The notes under the pieces: generated by a model
The model's database searches: none
Told to the model about the DNA's origin: nothing
Seen by the model: the letters and a program-made list of their open reading frames with translations, nothing else
From: CALEUX01 sp964608615
GTDB lineage: Bacteria; Bacteroidota; Bacteroidia; Bacteroidales; Marinilabiliaceae
Direction of reading: 5' to 3'
Assembly (NCBI GenBank): GCA_964608615.1
Contig: CAZSQG010000003.1
Span: 32,027-96,026 of the forward strand
DNA length: 64,000 nt
Program-made: the position numbers and the translations under genes
Shown here: positions 1-8,393 of the stretch, in pieces
Layout of the letters: each line of letters opens with the position of its first letter
Position numbering within the stretch: position 1 is the first letter of the stretch

Positions 1-1
1 T

Positions 2-97
2 TTGGCTGAAACACATGATGATGAAGACGAGCTGTTAATCGATTCTGTTGAAGAAGTTGATGAGTCGCTTGAGCAAGATGAGTCGGGAGATATTTAG
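2..97 (+). CDS. C-terminal tail of probable DNA gyrase subunit A (partial)
   Basis: Only the last 31 codons of a gene cut by the window edge are visible, in the frame that ends at TAG 95-97. The peptide is extremely acidic, with clusters such as HDDEDE and EEVDE. An acidic disordered tail is typical of GyrA in Bacteroidota, and gyrA followed by a secreted TPR protein is a familiar order there. The identification rests on the tail composition and the neighbour only, because no catalytic domain is in view. Another protein with an acidic tail is possible. Confidence 0.45.
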   Translation: MAETHDDEDELLIDSVEEVDESLEQDESGDI

Positions 98-184
98 CTG
101 ATTTGATTAATAACAGTGTTTTTTTATATACTAATTATTGTATTTTTGATTAAGACAAAAAATAATTTTCAAAAACTGAAAACA

Positions 185-1360
185 ATGAAAAAATTACTAT
201 TGGTATGTATTGCAATCTTTGCAGTCTCATCCGTATTTGGTCAACGTGGAAAGGTTACTGCTGCTGCAGCATTCATTGATAATGGTGATTTAAGTGCTGC
301 AAAACAACGTATTGATGAAGCGTTACTTGACCCGGTATCAAAAGAGTGGCCTAAAACATATATTGTAGGTGCTCGTTTGGCTGCTGAGGAATATAAGAAA
401 AATAAGGATAAAGAAGAAATTCTTAAAGCAGGTGATTATTATTTAAAAGCAATTGAACTAGATCAAAAAGGCGATGCTAAGGGTAAAGGTATTGGCAAAT
501 TTGCCAATGAGATTAAGATGAACATAAGCTTGTTTGTACCTAATCTTCAAAATGCAGGTATCGAGGCTTTTAATGCTGAGGATTTTAGTTTTTCGATGAA
601 GGTATTCGAACGTGTTGCTGCGCTTAACGGATCTTCTATTTTCCAAGTTGCTGGTAAACCCGCTGTTGTTGATTCTGTGTTTATTTATTATACTGCCTTG
701 TCGGGCTTGAGGAGTAGTAACTGGGCCAAAGCTGAGGAGTATTTTAATAAAAGCATTGAATTAAAGTATGGTCAAGGGGATCCTGTTTTATTATTACATG
801 AGGTTTATACATCATCAGGCGATTCATCTAAAATTTGTCAAAACCTGAAAACAGGTATAGAGCTTTTTCCTCAGGATGATAGAATTATGATGCAGTTAAT
901 TAATTATTATTTAAGTACTAAACAAAACGAGGAGGCACTTGAATATCTTAATTCTGCGATAGAAAAAGATTCACAAAATTATAGCTATTACTTTGTACGT
1001 GGGTTCTTATTTGAAAATAACAAGGATTTTGAAAAAGCTGAAACCGAGTATTTAAAGGCTATTGAGATTAAACCTGATTATTATGAGCCATTGATTAGTC
1101 TTGGGGTTATATATTTCAACCGCGGTGCTGAACAAACCAGAATAGCTCAGGATATTACTGATTTCAAAAAATATGAGGCTGCTATGGCAGAATCCTTAAA
1201 ACATTTTGAACAATCTCTTCCTTATGTAGAACGTGCTGATTCAGCGAAACCAAATGAAGAACATGTTTTAGAGACTTTGAAAAGTTTGTATTATCGTCTT
1301 GAGATGATGGATAAATACAATGAGATTAATGAGAGAATTGAAAGTTTGAAAAAAGAATAA
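185..1360 (+). CDS. secreted tetratricopeptide repeat (TPR) protein
   Basis: A 391-residue protein starting at ATG 185; an upstream TTG in the same frame only adds a 23-residue tail with no sense. Residues 1-19 form a signal peptide (MKKLLLVCIAIFAV...) ending near VFGQ, so the product is probably periplasmic. The rest is helical. The clearest TPR units lie at about residues 255-330, with the alternating small and aromatic residues of the repeat (for example EKAETEYLKAIEIKPDYYEP). TPR proteins are protein-protein scaffolds; no enzyme motif is seen. It follows the putative gyrA tail by 87 bases and is closed by an intrinsic terminator at 1373-1395. The partner is unknown. Confidence 0.8.
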   Translation: MKKLLLVCIAIFAVSSVFGQRGKVTAAAAFIDNGDLSAAKQRIDEALLDPVSKEWPKTYIVGARLAAEEYKKNKDKEEILKAGDYYLKAIELDQKGDAKGKGIGKFANEIKMNISLFVPNLQNAGIEAFNAEDFSFSMKVFERVAALNGSSIFQVAGKPAVVDSVFIYYTALSGLRSSNWAKAEEYFNKSIELKYGQGDPVLLLHEVYTSSGDSSKICQNLKTGIELFPQDDRIMMQLINYYLSTKQNEEALEYLNSAIEKDSQNYSYYFVRGFLFENNKDFEKAETEYLKAIEIKPDYYEPLISLGVIYFNRGAEQTRIAQDITDFKKYEAAMAESLKHFEQSLPYVERADSAKPNEEHVLETLKSLYYRLEMMDKYNEINERIESLKKE

Positions 1361-1372
1361 TTAGAAATGAAG

Positions 1373-1395
1373 ACCGGAGAAATTCTCCGGTTTTC
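1373..1395 (+). terminator. intrinsic terminator after the TPR gene
   Basis: A perfect 9-bp inverted repeat, ACCGGAGAA / TTCTCCGGT, is followed by TTTTC. It lies 12 bases after the stop codon of the TPR gene. Confidence 0.8.
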
Positions 1396-1818
1396 TAAAA
1401 CGTATTCAATTTATCATAATAGCAATTATAAGACAAGGGCGGAATTGCTTAATATTGTATTGATATAATCATACAGTACCATGATGTAGTCGCATATGGT
1501 ATGCATTTTTCATCCTTCTATAGCTTTTCAGAACTTTGGCCTGTCAATAATAACGAAACAAAAACTGACAGTAGAATTTAGAAGTTTCTAGTTTTTATCC
1601 TTATGAGATCTATGCTACTTTTGCTGTAGTAAACCAAGCTGTTCACAAAGACCAATAAAACTAATAAAAACTTAAATAAAGAAATACGAAATAAAGAAAC
1701 TAATAGAAGATTTGAGTTTTATCCAACAATACCGATTGAGTTTCTAAGTATGTATTTTATAACAATAACCTATAATGCAACCCATATTTAGTATTGTTAA
1801 GATACACCTGAAGTTGAT
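1396..1818. other. intergenic region without recognised feature
   Basis: About 420 bases between a terminated plus-strand gene and the 3-prime end of a minus-strand gene. No reading frame of note, no tRNA and no clear repeat. A TAcTTTTG box at 1613-1620 resembles a Bacteroidota -7 element on the plus strand, but nothing recognisable follows it. Confidence 0.5.
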
Positions 1819-3147
1819 TTAAAATACAACCACATTTCTCTTAGAAGTTGTTTCCTTAATTGATGCTAGTTCAAAAAGGTCACGTTGAGGCCAATTAGTG
1901 GTTTTAGCAATGCATTGATCCATTGCCGAATGCATATCGTTAGCAAAAGCAGGCCCTTTCCAATTTGAGCTATTTAGCAATATAACATAGGCTACGCCAT
2001 CCATTCTTCTAACCATAAGTGTGGAAGTTCCAGATAAAGTACCTGTTCTATACCAAAAATTACTAGCCACTCCTCTCCATCCAAGCGGATCAAAACCTGG
2101 ACCCACAGGATTTGTCATAATAGTAATGCTTTCTTCATTCAATATATCAGGTTGAGTTGGTAAGCCGTCAATTGCTAGCATAAATTTCAGTAAATCAGTA
2201 GCTGAAGCAATCCATCCACCTGCTGCTCCCAATGTATGAATGTCATTACCACCATACGAACTTTTAACTTTTTGCCCACTCCCTGAATAATCTTCTACAA
2301 GATTTCTATCATCAGGCTCATAATATTTCACTTCAAGCTCATGACGCTCCTCTGGATAACTACCACCTAAACGCATATCAAAAATACCTAAAGGATACAG
2401 CACCATAGCTTTAATAAAGGATTCGTAATCCAAACCTGTAACTTTTTCTATAACTTTCCCAAGAATAACGTAGCCCAGGTTAGAATATGAAGACCTGCTC
2501 CCGGGGGTAAAATGAAGTCTTTTCTCAAGCATGAAACTAATGATATCCTCATCAGAAACAGGTAATTTCTTGCCTTTAGCCTGCGAAATTACCTGAGGCA
2601 TAAACATGGGATCACCCCAGCGATTTGTCCAACCGCCCGAATGGTTTAAAAGATGAACTACTTCAATATTTTCAACTCTGCTGTCGAGGTAATTGCAAAA
2701 AGGATCATCAGGAAGTATTCCGTTTGGGCCAAAGACCTTTTGATTAAGGTTAAGTTGTCCACTCTCAACAAGTTTCATAACTCCAACAGCCGTTATTAGT
2801 TTTGAAATACTTGCTACTCTAAATAAATGATAGGGCTCTGTATTCACTTTATTTTCTTTATCAGCAAATCCATATCCCTTGGCAAAAACCATTTTACCTT
2901 CTTTGGCAATAGCAACAGAGGCTCCTGCCATGTTACTCTTATTAAGAAAACGATTAATGCTATTATCAATAAAAGAAAAACTAATATCTTCCGAAAAGAA
3001 TCCTGAAATACGTAAAGATTCAGCCACTGGAATGGGCGGAGTAAACTCGTTACCAAATGTTTCGATGGATGGACCCATTTGGTATTTTGCTGTCATACCT
3101 ATTGTAAGGCCGAAAGCTGTTAATAAAATTTTGTGCTTAATGGTCAT
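1819..3147 (-). CDS. serine hydrolase, class C beta-lactamase/penicillin-binding protein-like family
   Basis: A 442-residue protein of the beta-lactamase-related serine hydrolase family (Pfam Beta-lactamase, MEROPS S12). The nucleophile motif SxxK is S113-I-S-K116, the second motif YxN is Y221-S-N223, and the third, KTG-like motif is RTG near residue 367 in YRTGTLSGT. The N-terminus (residues 1-20) looks like a signal or anchor segment, suggesting an envelope location. Known relatives include D-Ala-D-Ala carboxypeptidases, esterases and D-amino-acid peptidases, so the substrate cannot be assigned and drug resistance should not be inferred. It stands alone with its own -7 box at 3171-3178. Confidence 0.85.
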   Translation of the reverse strand: MTIKHKILLTAFGLTIGMTAKYQMGPSIETFGNEFTPPIPVAESLRISGFFSEDISFSFIDNSINRFLNKSNMAGASVAIAKEGKMVFAKGYGFADKENKVNTEPYHLFRVASISKLITAVGVMKLVESGQLNLNQKVFGPNGILPDDPFCNYLDSRVENIEVVHLLNHSGGWTNRWGDPMFMPQVISQAKGKKLPVSDEDIISFMLEKRLHFTPGSRSSYSNLGYVILGKVIEKVTGLDYESFIKAMVLYPLGIFDMRLGGSYPEERHELEVKYYEPDDRNLVEDYSGSGQKVKSSYGGNDIHTLGAAGGWIASATDLLKFMLAIDGLPTQPDILNEESITIMTNPVGPGFDPLGWRGVASNFWYRTGTLSGTSTLMVRRMDGVAYVILLNSSNWKGPAFANDMHSAMDQCIAKTTNWPQRDLFELASIKETTSKRNVVVF

Positions 3148-3170
3148 TCTTGCCTTTTGTTATTCAGCTA

Positions 3171-3178
3171 CAAAAATA
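3171..3178 (-). promoter_or_regulatory. candidate -7 promoter element of the serine hydrolase gene
   Basis: Read on the minus strand the box is TATTTTTG, matching the Bacteroidota -7 consensus TAnnTTTG. It lies 23 bases before the ATG. No well-spaced -33 TTG was found (the nearest, minus strand 3191-3194, is only 12 bases away). Confidence 0.4.
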
Positions 3179-3374
3179 CGTTATTCTATGCAAAAATGTT
3201 TAAAAAATAAACGAGATGTTTGTTAAAACAGCAGGTTCTTTGTTTTCACCGTTGCTTAGTAGATCTTATACTGTAACTGTTTGTATTTGTTTCAGTTATT
3301 GGATAGTTTTTATTTTTGATGTTAAGCTCGTACCTGATTTTTCTATAAAAAACACATAAGCCTTTTATGAATTA

Positions 3375-4637
3375 TCATTTAAGGTTAATAATATCTTTAC
3401 GTCTTATAACCATCAATGTCAGTCGCATGCCAATTATAAGCCACACGGGCAATAGAGACATTGGAATATATTGTTGAAACAAATAAAAGAAAAGCATTGT
3501 AACTAATATTCCTGCAAGCAGCATGAAATAAACGGGTAATAAAGATTTAATGGCTCTTTTGCCCCCAAAAACAATAATCAGATGCAATGGATTGGCCCAT
3601 AAAATATGCCAGTTTGGTCCGGTTACTGTATGTTCGGTGAAAAACCAAAGAAAAGTAATTAGAAGCCCAATTACACTGGTTGTTGAAAATAAAAGCACAT
3701 CTAACCATCTTGTACTTTTACGTTTTTTTATCCCAATCCAGGTTATAAAAAAAACAACGACAGCTCCAAACCAAAACCATAAGGATGGTTTAATTGGATC
3801 AGGTGATTCTTGTTCCTTAAATTCAATCAAAGCCTTGGTAGATGCAACAACCCCACTTCCATCAGTTATTCTGGTTGAATTACGGAATTGCATCATCAGA
3901 TAATCGGGTAAAAACTGAATGGATTCTCCATCAACATAATCATCGGTGGGCTCACCAAGAATCAAATCCAATCCCAGCTTAGTCCAAGGTTTTTTTATTA
4001 AATACCTTCCAATGGCTTGGCGGTAACTCATTTTTCCTTCAGGTTCTTTTGGAAAGGAATTAAAACGAACTCCTCCCAACACATTATTAACAGCCATATC
4101 GCGTATGCGCGTGGCACAGTTATCAAAGAAAAAGTGGTAATGATAATAACGATTCTCGGGCTGGGCATTAACCATAAGCGCCTTAAACAGCTCGTTCTTT
4201 TCTGTTTCGTTGATTTTCAGTACTTGTTCCCAAACTGAACGCTTGTCACTAATATACTCGTACAAAAAACTGTTATAAGTAGTACCGGCCACCATATAGT
4301 TTAACTGCCCACGAAGAAATTTCAGATAGAAATTGTGAGTATTAAAATCGAATATCCCGTAATTAAAAACATAGTCAATATTATTTGCCGGATCATTGAT
4401 CCTAATGGCACTGTGACCAAAAATACTATACAACTCATCACCTGGTGCACATGTGAGAATGGATACTTTTGCATTGCTTGAAAGCTGAGCTCTTACAGAG
4501 CTAAAACTATTTAACAATATTAAGAGCAGTACGATCGCATATTTGGTTGTCGATTTACCTTGTAGAAATAATAAAATGGAGTTTTTGTATAAAGACTTAG
4601 CTTTTGCGCAAGGGTAAAGGGTTTTAATGTTAATCAT
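3375..4637 (-). CDS. DUF4105 (Lnb N-terminal domain-like) membrane protein
   Basis: A 420-residue protein. A hydrophobic segment at about residues 32-50, ending SSVRAQ, acts as signal or anchor. Residues about 52-290 match the DUF4105 family, with the hallmark SIFGHSAIR and YNYGIFDF-like blocks and the FFFDNCATRIRD segment carrying conserved Asn and Cys. Three or four membrane spans follow in the C-terminal third (for example WFWFGAVVVFFITWIGI and VIGLLITFLWFF). DUF4105 corresponds to the N-terminal periplasmic domain of Lnb and is common in Bacteroidota; its biochemical role is not firmly established, although the Cys/His pattern suggests an NlpC/P60-like hydrolase. It is monocistronic. Confidence 0.8.
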   Translation of the reverse strand: MINIKTLYPCAKAKSLYKNSILLFLQGKSTTKYAIVLLLILLNSFSSVRAQLSSNAKVSILTCAPGDELYSIFGHSAIRINDPANNIDYVFNYGIFDFNTHNFYLKFLRGQLNYMVAGTTYNSFLYEYISDKRSVWEQVLKINETEKNELFKALMVNAQPENRYYHYHFFFDNCATRIRDMAVNNVLGGVRFNSFPKEPEGKMSYRQAIGRYLIKKPWTKLGLDLILGEPTDDYVDGESIQFLPDYLMMQFRNSTRITDGSGVVASTKALIEFKEQESPDPIKPSLWFWFGAVVVFFITWIGIKKRKSTRWLDVLLFSTTSVIGLLITFLWFFTEHTVTGPNWHILWANPLHLIIVFGGKRAIKSLLPVYFMLLAGILVTMLFFYLFQQYIPMSLLPVWLIIGMRLTLMVIRRKDIINLK

Positions 4638-4692
4638 AGGTGATTTTTTTTGCTAATATAAGCAAAATTGAAAAAAGACAATGATTACAATG

Positions 4693-5274
4693 CTATAGGA
4701 TTAGACTATATAGCTTTTTTTTCACTACCCTAAAAACTAATAATGGTTGAACATTGAAGAATCGCCTTGTATTTACATATGTAAACCACCATTGAGTTAG
4801 ACTAAAATCAATTACGGATACATCTGTGTACTTGATCTTAGTTGTAAATAAAGGAATTAAGTGTACACGTGTAAACAGGTTTGCGTTTCCCTTTCCATAA
4901 TGATTTTCTTTATTTGAAAAGGTTTTATTTGTACTTTTTTTAAACCATATTGTTTTATTAATCAATGTGTGCATACAATTATAGATTGTTCCAGGCAGTT
5001 GATTAGTCTTTACAAGTAAACTAATTATAAACTGGTGCATATTGTGAATTAATAAATCATGATTTACCATCCACTGATGATAGTAATAAAGGTAAATAAC
5101 TACACTTGCTTGTGGGCGAAGCATCATCAATGATGTTGTATTCCATTGTCTCGATTGGTCTGAATATATGGGATCATCAAAGAAATCCATTATCCAGGAA
5201 CTTAAGACCTCTTCTATTATGCGGATTTTATTTTGTATAGAACAAAATGATGGTTTACTAATAATGAAATTCAT
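4693..5274 (-). CDS. orphan hypothetical protein (doubtful reading frame)
   Basis: A 193-codon open frame from ATG 5272-5274. No family is recognised. The composition is unusual: rich in Asn, Ile, Tyr, Trp, His and Phe, and poor in Ala, Gly, Glu and Asp, which looks like translated AT-rich DNA. Yet a frame this long without a stop is unlikely by chance in AT-rich sequence. It has no signal peptide and no clear membrane segment. The 3-prime end contains palindromes (4772-4785, 4864-4873) resembling the putative operators near the XRE gene. It may be a fast-evolving or decayed gene, possibly mobile; no function can be offered. Confidence 0.35.
   Translation of the reverse strand: MNFIISKPSFCSIQNKIRIIEEVLSSWIMDFFDDPIYSDQSRQWNTTSLMMLRPQASVVIYLYYYHQWMVNHDLLIHNMHQFIISLLVKTNQLPGTIYNCMHTLINKTIWFKKSTNKTFSNKENHYGKGNANLFTRVHLIPLFTTKIKYTDVSVIDFSLTQWWFTYVNTRRFFNVQPLLVFRVVKKKLYSLIL
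4772..4785. promoter_or_regulatory. perfect 14-bp palindrome TTTACATATGTAAA, candidate operator
   Basis: TTTACATATGTAAA equals its own reverse complement. It is identical in core to the palindromes in front of pyrK and the XRE gene (8365, 9114). It lies inside the 3-prime end of the doubtful frame at 4693-5274 and 135 bases upstream of the DUF4105 gene, so it may control that gene if the doubtful frame is not real. Confidence 0.4.
4862..4876. promoter_or_regulatory. second palindrome of the TTTACAnnTGTAAA type
   Basis: The core TACACGTGTA (4864-4873) is palindromic and shares the TACAnnTGTA frame of the 4772 site, with CG instead of TA in the middle. A further partial copy, TACATCTGTGTA, is at 4819-4830. 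Three such half-related sites within 105 bases suggest a cluster rather than chance. Confidence 0.3.
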
Positions 5275-5416
5275 AACTTTATTATTTACTTAATTATTGT
5301 TCGTTATTAAGCAAAGACACTAAAATATTAATTTATCGATAAACAAATATAATGGGTTATAATATTGTTGTATAGTTTATTAAGTTAATAGTATGTTTTC
5401 TTAAGTAAATTGAATT

Positions 5417-5487
5417 GCTTAATACAAACTTAATTTGTGCTTATCTGTTTGCTTAATTAGTATCTTAATTCTATTTTTATACTTAAT
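5417..5487 (+). repeat. phased array of (A/G)CTTAAT heptamers
   Basis: Direct heptamer copies start at 5417 (GCTTAAT), 5428 (ACTTAAT), 5439 (GCTTATC, degenerate), 5451 (GCTTAAT), 5463 (TCTTAAT) and 5481 (ACTTAAT). Steps are 11, 11, 12, 12 and 18 bases, close to one helical turn. Inverted or isolated copies continue upstream at 5288, 5306, 5379 and 5400. The array ends 17 bases before the ATG of the next gene, so it may bind a regulator on one face of the DNA. Confidence 0.45.
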
Positions 5488-5503
5488 TATCCAGGTATTT
5501 ACC

Positions 5504-6640
5504 ATGACTCACAATTCATCTAGCATACATCAAAACACCAGAGACCAGCTTCTGAAAATTTGGCCCGAAATGTTTCCCGGTATCGACCGGGTGGTGATGC
5601 TATTTGTTACCTCTGATAATGAAGCTGGTGGTGCCGAAATAGCTCTTTCAGGAAATAAATATGGCATTAAAGAACTTGCGACTGAAGGTATTGAAGATCG
5701 TTTGTTAAAGATGCGTAATGAGCAGGCTGGCTATTCATGGTTGCATAAAGATCAGTTGCCTTTTGAACAAAAAACATTCGATAATAACCAACCAGAACTG
5801 TTTTCCGAACAATACCACATTGTTTTAATGCTGCGTTTTAAGTCGGATATTGATGGTTCTATGGATGCTTATTATCTGTTTTTTAGGGAAGATCAAAGTA
5901 ATTTCGGCATAAGTCGATTACAGGGCTCTTTGGATACTACACGAAAGGCTTTGGTGGGTTCATTGGTTTTTCGGTTTGCAGGTATGTTTTATCAATCAAT
6001 AAGTAGTTGGCAGAATATATTAAGCGAGTTTACAAATGTAACCAAACAGTTGCTGGGCGTAAAGTTAGAAAACAGTCAGAAAAATGATTTTAGAGTTTGG
6101 GTTTCTCAATGGTCGGATGATTATTTGGAAACTTTATCCAACAATCAAAATGTACAGCTAAAATTATCTGAAGATGCTTTAACCCGTTTATATGAGACAG
6201 GTGATTATAAAACTGCCTCAGAAGCTTTACGAAAGGCGGCTGATTTTGCTTTAATGCTAAATACTGGCAGCAAACTTGAAGTGGTAATAATTGAGGAGAA
6301 TTATTTGCTGATTGCTCCCTTAAATAGTCAAAATAGTACTGGCGTTGATCAGACCTCTTTACCGGGAAGGTTAACAAAAACAATGTTGTTTTTGGATAAA
6401 CTGGAAAAAGCAGCACGTAAACTTATGGAACAAGGAGAAGATCTTACAAGCAGTGGCGTTGGCCAAAGAATGGATCGCCCCATTACTGCTCCTGCAATAA
6501 CCGATGCTCTTCGTAAAAACAGGCGTAGAGTCTTAACTTTGTTGGAGCAGCATCCCGATCAGTGGCCTTTGATTCGTCAACAGTTCCGGCCCTTGATTAA
6601 TATTATTGAAAAAAAAGAAGAATTGCGTAATATTAGTTAA
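5504..6640 (+). CDS. unrecognised protein, 378 residues
   Basis: The chosen start is ATG 5504; the longer frame begins at a non-ATG codon inside the repeat array. No signal peptide or membrane segment, so the product is cytoplasmic. Residues about 1-180 alternate strands and helices in a way that recalls a GAF-like sensory fold (for example RVVMLFVTSDNEAGG and HIVLMLRFKSD), but no family motif is certain. The middle is helical, with a possible second small alpha-beta unit near KLEVVIIEENYLLIAPL. The C-terminus is basic and helical (ALRKNRRRVLTLLEQH). No catalytic residues stand out. A regulatory or adaptor role is only a guess. It is not obviously in an operon; pyrD converges on it. Confidence 0.6.
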   Translation: MTHNSSSIHQNTRDQLLKIWPEMFPGIDRVVMLFVTSDNEAGGAEIALSGNKYGIKELATEGIEDRLLKMRNEQAGYSWLHKDQLPFEQKTFDNNQPELFSEQYHIVLMLRFKSDIDGSMDAYYLFFREDQSNFGISRLQGSLDTTRKALVGSLVFRFAGMFYQSISSWQNILSEFTNVTKQLLGVKLENSQKNDFRVWVSQWSDDYLETLSNNQNVQLKLSEDALTRLYETGDYKTASEALRKAADFALMLNTGSKLEVVIIEENYLLIAPLNSQNSTGVDQTSLPGRLTKTMLFLDKLEKAARKLMEQGEDLTSSGVGQRMDRPITAPAITDALRKNRRRVLTLLEQHPDQWPLIRQQFRPLINIIEKKEELRNIS

Positions 6641-6681
6641 TAAGCCATCAAAGGTTGATATTGTGAATCCCAATCTTGCGC

Positions 6682-7590
6682 TTAAAGCATTGCTCCAGTT
6701 AGTTCTTTTACCGATGAGAATCCATTATTTTCCATATATTCTTTAATACCCTGAATTACCTTAATCGTAATTTGAGGATCTACAAAATTAGCGGTTCCAA
6801 TTTGTATAGCCGTTGCACCTGCAAGCATAAATTCAATAGCATCTTGGGGCGAACTAATACCACCCATACCCACAACAGGAATGTTTACAGCGCCAGCAAC
6901 CTGCCACACCATACGCAATGCAACTGGTTTAACACACGGCCCGGATAATCCGCCGGTTATGGTTGAAAGCAATGGTCGTCGTGTTTTTACATCAATGGCC
7001 ATGCCCAAAAGGGTATTGATCAACGAAACCGAATCGGCTCCTGCTCCTTCTACTCCTTTGGCAATCTCTACAATATTGGTTACATTAGGTGAAAGCTTAA
7101 CCATCAGATGTTTTTTATACACCTTACGCACAGCAGCAGTTACAGCAATAGCCGACGGACAGCTGGTCCCGAATGCCATTCCGCCTTCCTTCACGTTTGG
7201 GCAAGAGATATTAAGTTCAATGCCGGGAATACATTCCAATTCGTTAATCTTTGCAGCTGTTTCAACATACTCTTCTATGGTTGATCCCGAAACATTAACA
7301 AATATGGCTGTATTATAATGTTTAATACGGGGATATATCTCCTGAATTAAACCATCTACTCCTTTATTTTGTAAGCCAACGGCATTTAGCATACCCATGG
7401 GGGTTTCGGCCATACGGGGGTATAAATTACCTTGTCGTGGATGAAGAGTGGTTCCTTTAACAACCATTCCCCCCAGGGCGTTTAAATCTATAAAATCGAC
7501 ATATTCTTCGCCGTAACCAAATGTTCCGGATGCCGTCATTACCGGGTTTTTCAACTCCAGGTTACCCAGCTTTACTGATAAATCTACCAT
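6682..7590 (-). CDS. pyrD: dihydroorotate dehydrogenase B, catalytic subunit
   Basis: A 302-residue class 1B dihydroorotate dehydrogenase, which oxidises dihydroorotate to orotate in pyrimidine synthesis using FMN. The active-site base is Cys130 in NISCPNVKEGG, where class 2 enzymes have Ser. FMN-binding segments are visible at the start (MTASGTFGYG) and near the end (GMGGISSPQDA and AGATAIQIGTA). It works with PyrK, which passes electrons to NAD+. The gene start overlaps the pyrK stop by 7 bases (ATGGTAG), the usual translationally coupled arrangement. Transcription probably starts at the pyrK promoter at 8394-8422. Confidence 0.95.
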   Translation of the reverse strand: MVDLSVKLGNLELKNPVMTASGTFGYGEEYVDFIDLNALGGMVVKGTTLHPRQGNLYPRMAETPMGMLNAVGLQNKGVDGLIQEIYPRIKHYNTAIFVNVSGSTIEEYVETAAKINELECIPGIELNISCPNVKEGGMAFGTSCPSAIAVTAAVRKVYKKHLMVKLSPNVTNIVEIAKGVEGAGADSVSLINTLLGMAIDVKTRRPLLSTITGGLSGPCVKPVALRMVWQVAGAVNIPVVGMGGISSPQDAIEFMLAGATAIQIGTANFVDPQITIKVIQGIKEYMENNGFSSVKELTGAML

Positions 7591-8351
7591 TGTAAGTATT
7601 TTGAATCAAAAACAGGACCATCCACACAGGTACATTTATGTCCATCCTGTGTGGGCGTTACGCAACACAAACAAACTCCAAATCCACAAGCCATACGGTT
7701 TTCAAGAGATACCTGACAAGGAATGGAACGGTTATTGGCATATTTGGCAATAACCTTCATCATGGCATCAGGCCCACAGGTATAAATCCATTCAAAATCG
7801 GGAGTTTCAGTCCGCATTACCGGGTGATGAATCACAAATCCTTTCTGACCTTCTGAACCATCTTCGGTAGTTATCATCACTTCGCCCAATTCACGATAAG
7901 CATCGAGCTGCACTAAGGATTCAGACGTACGCGCACCTATTAAAAATCGTGGCTTAATGCCATTTGTAACCAAATATCGTCCCAAAAACAATAGCGGAGC
8001 AACACCACACCCTCCTCCAATAAGAAGCACTTTGTCGGTTTTTGGTAAATCATAACCCTTGCCTAAAGGATAAACCATATTAACAAAACTTCCTATCGGC
8101 AAATTACAAAGCTTACGTGTGCCTTCACCAACTTCCTGAATAAGGAGTTTTATCTGTTTTTTTTGATAATTAACATCGTGAATAGATAAAGGACGTCGAA
8201 GATAGGTATGTGGAGCGTTATCAACTCGCACTTCAACAAACTGACCCGGGGTCATTTCAGGTAATTCCTGTTTGTTTTCAAGGGTTAATACAACAAAATC
8301 AGCAGTGTGTCGCACATTATCAACTACCTTAAAATCACTTATGTATTTCAT
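7584..8351 (-). CDS. pyrK: dihydroorotate dehydrogenase B, electron transfer subunit
   Basis: A 255-residue iron-sulfur flavoprotein of the ferredoxin reductase type. Residues 1-100 form the FAD domain with RRPLS at 52-56; residues 105-205 form the NAD domain with GGGCGVAP at 112-119 and CGPDAMM at 192-198. The C-terminal [2Fe-2S] ligands are Cys222, Cys227, Cys230 and Cys242 (Cys240 is also near). It carries electrons from PyrD to NAD+. First gene of pyrK-pyrD, with a consensus promoter and a palindrome between the predicted transcription start and the ATG, suggesting repression by a DNA-binding protein. Confidence 0.95.
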   Translation of the reverse strand: MKYISDFKVVDNVRHTADFVVLTLENKQELPEMTPGQFVEVRVDNAPHTYLRRPLSIHDVNYQKKQIKLLIQEVGEGTRKLCNLPIGSFVNMVYPLGKGYDLPKTDKVLLIGGGCGVAPLLFLGRYLVTNGIKPRFLIGARTSESLVQLDAYRELGEVMITTEDGSEGQKGFVIHHPVMRTETPDFEWIYTCGPDAMMKVIAKYANNRSIPCQVSLENRMACGFGVCLCCVTPTQDGHKCTCVDGPVFDSKYLQW

Positions 8352-8364
8352 AGAGAATTACGAT

Positions 8365-8379
8365 GTTTACATATGTAAC
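8365..8379. promoter_or_regulatory. candidate operator in the pyrK leader
   Basis: GTTTACATATGTAAC contains the palindrome TTACATATGTAA. It sits between the predicted transcription start (about 8388, minus strand) and the pyrK ATG at 8351, a natural position for repression. Related sites flank the XRE gene 0.6 kb away. Confidence 0.5.
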
Positions 8380-8393
8380 AATGATTATTGCTT

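Noticed and set aside
1819..3147. Beta-lactamase conferring antibiotic resistance
   Set aside because: The S12-like family includes many peptidases and esterases, and the third motif is RTG; resistance cannot be inferred.
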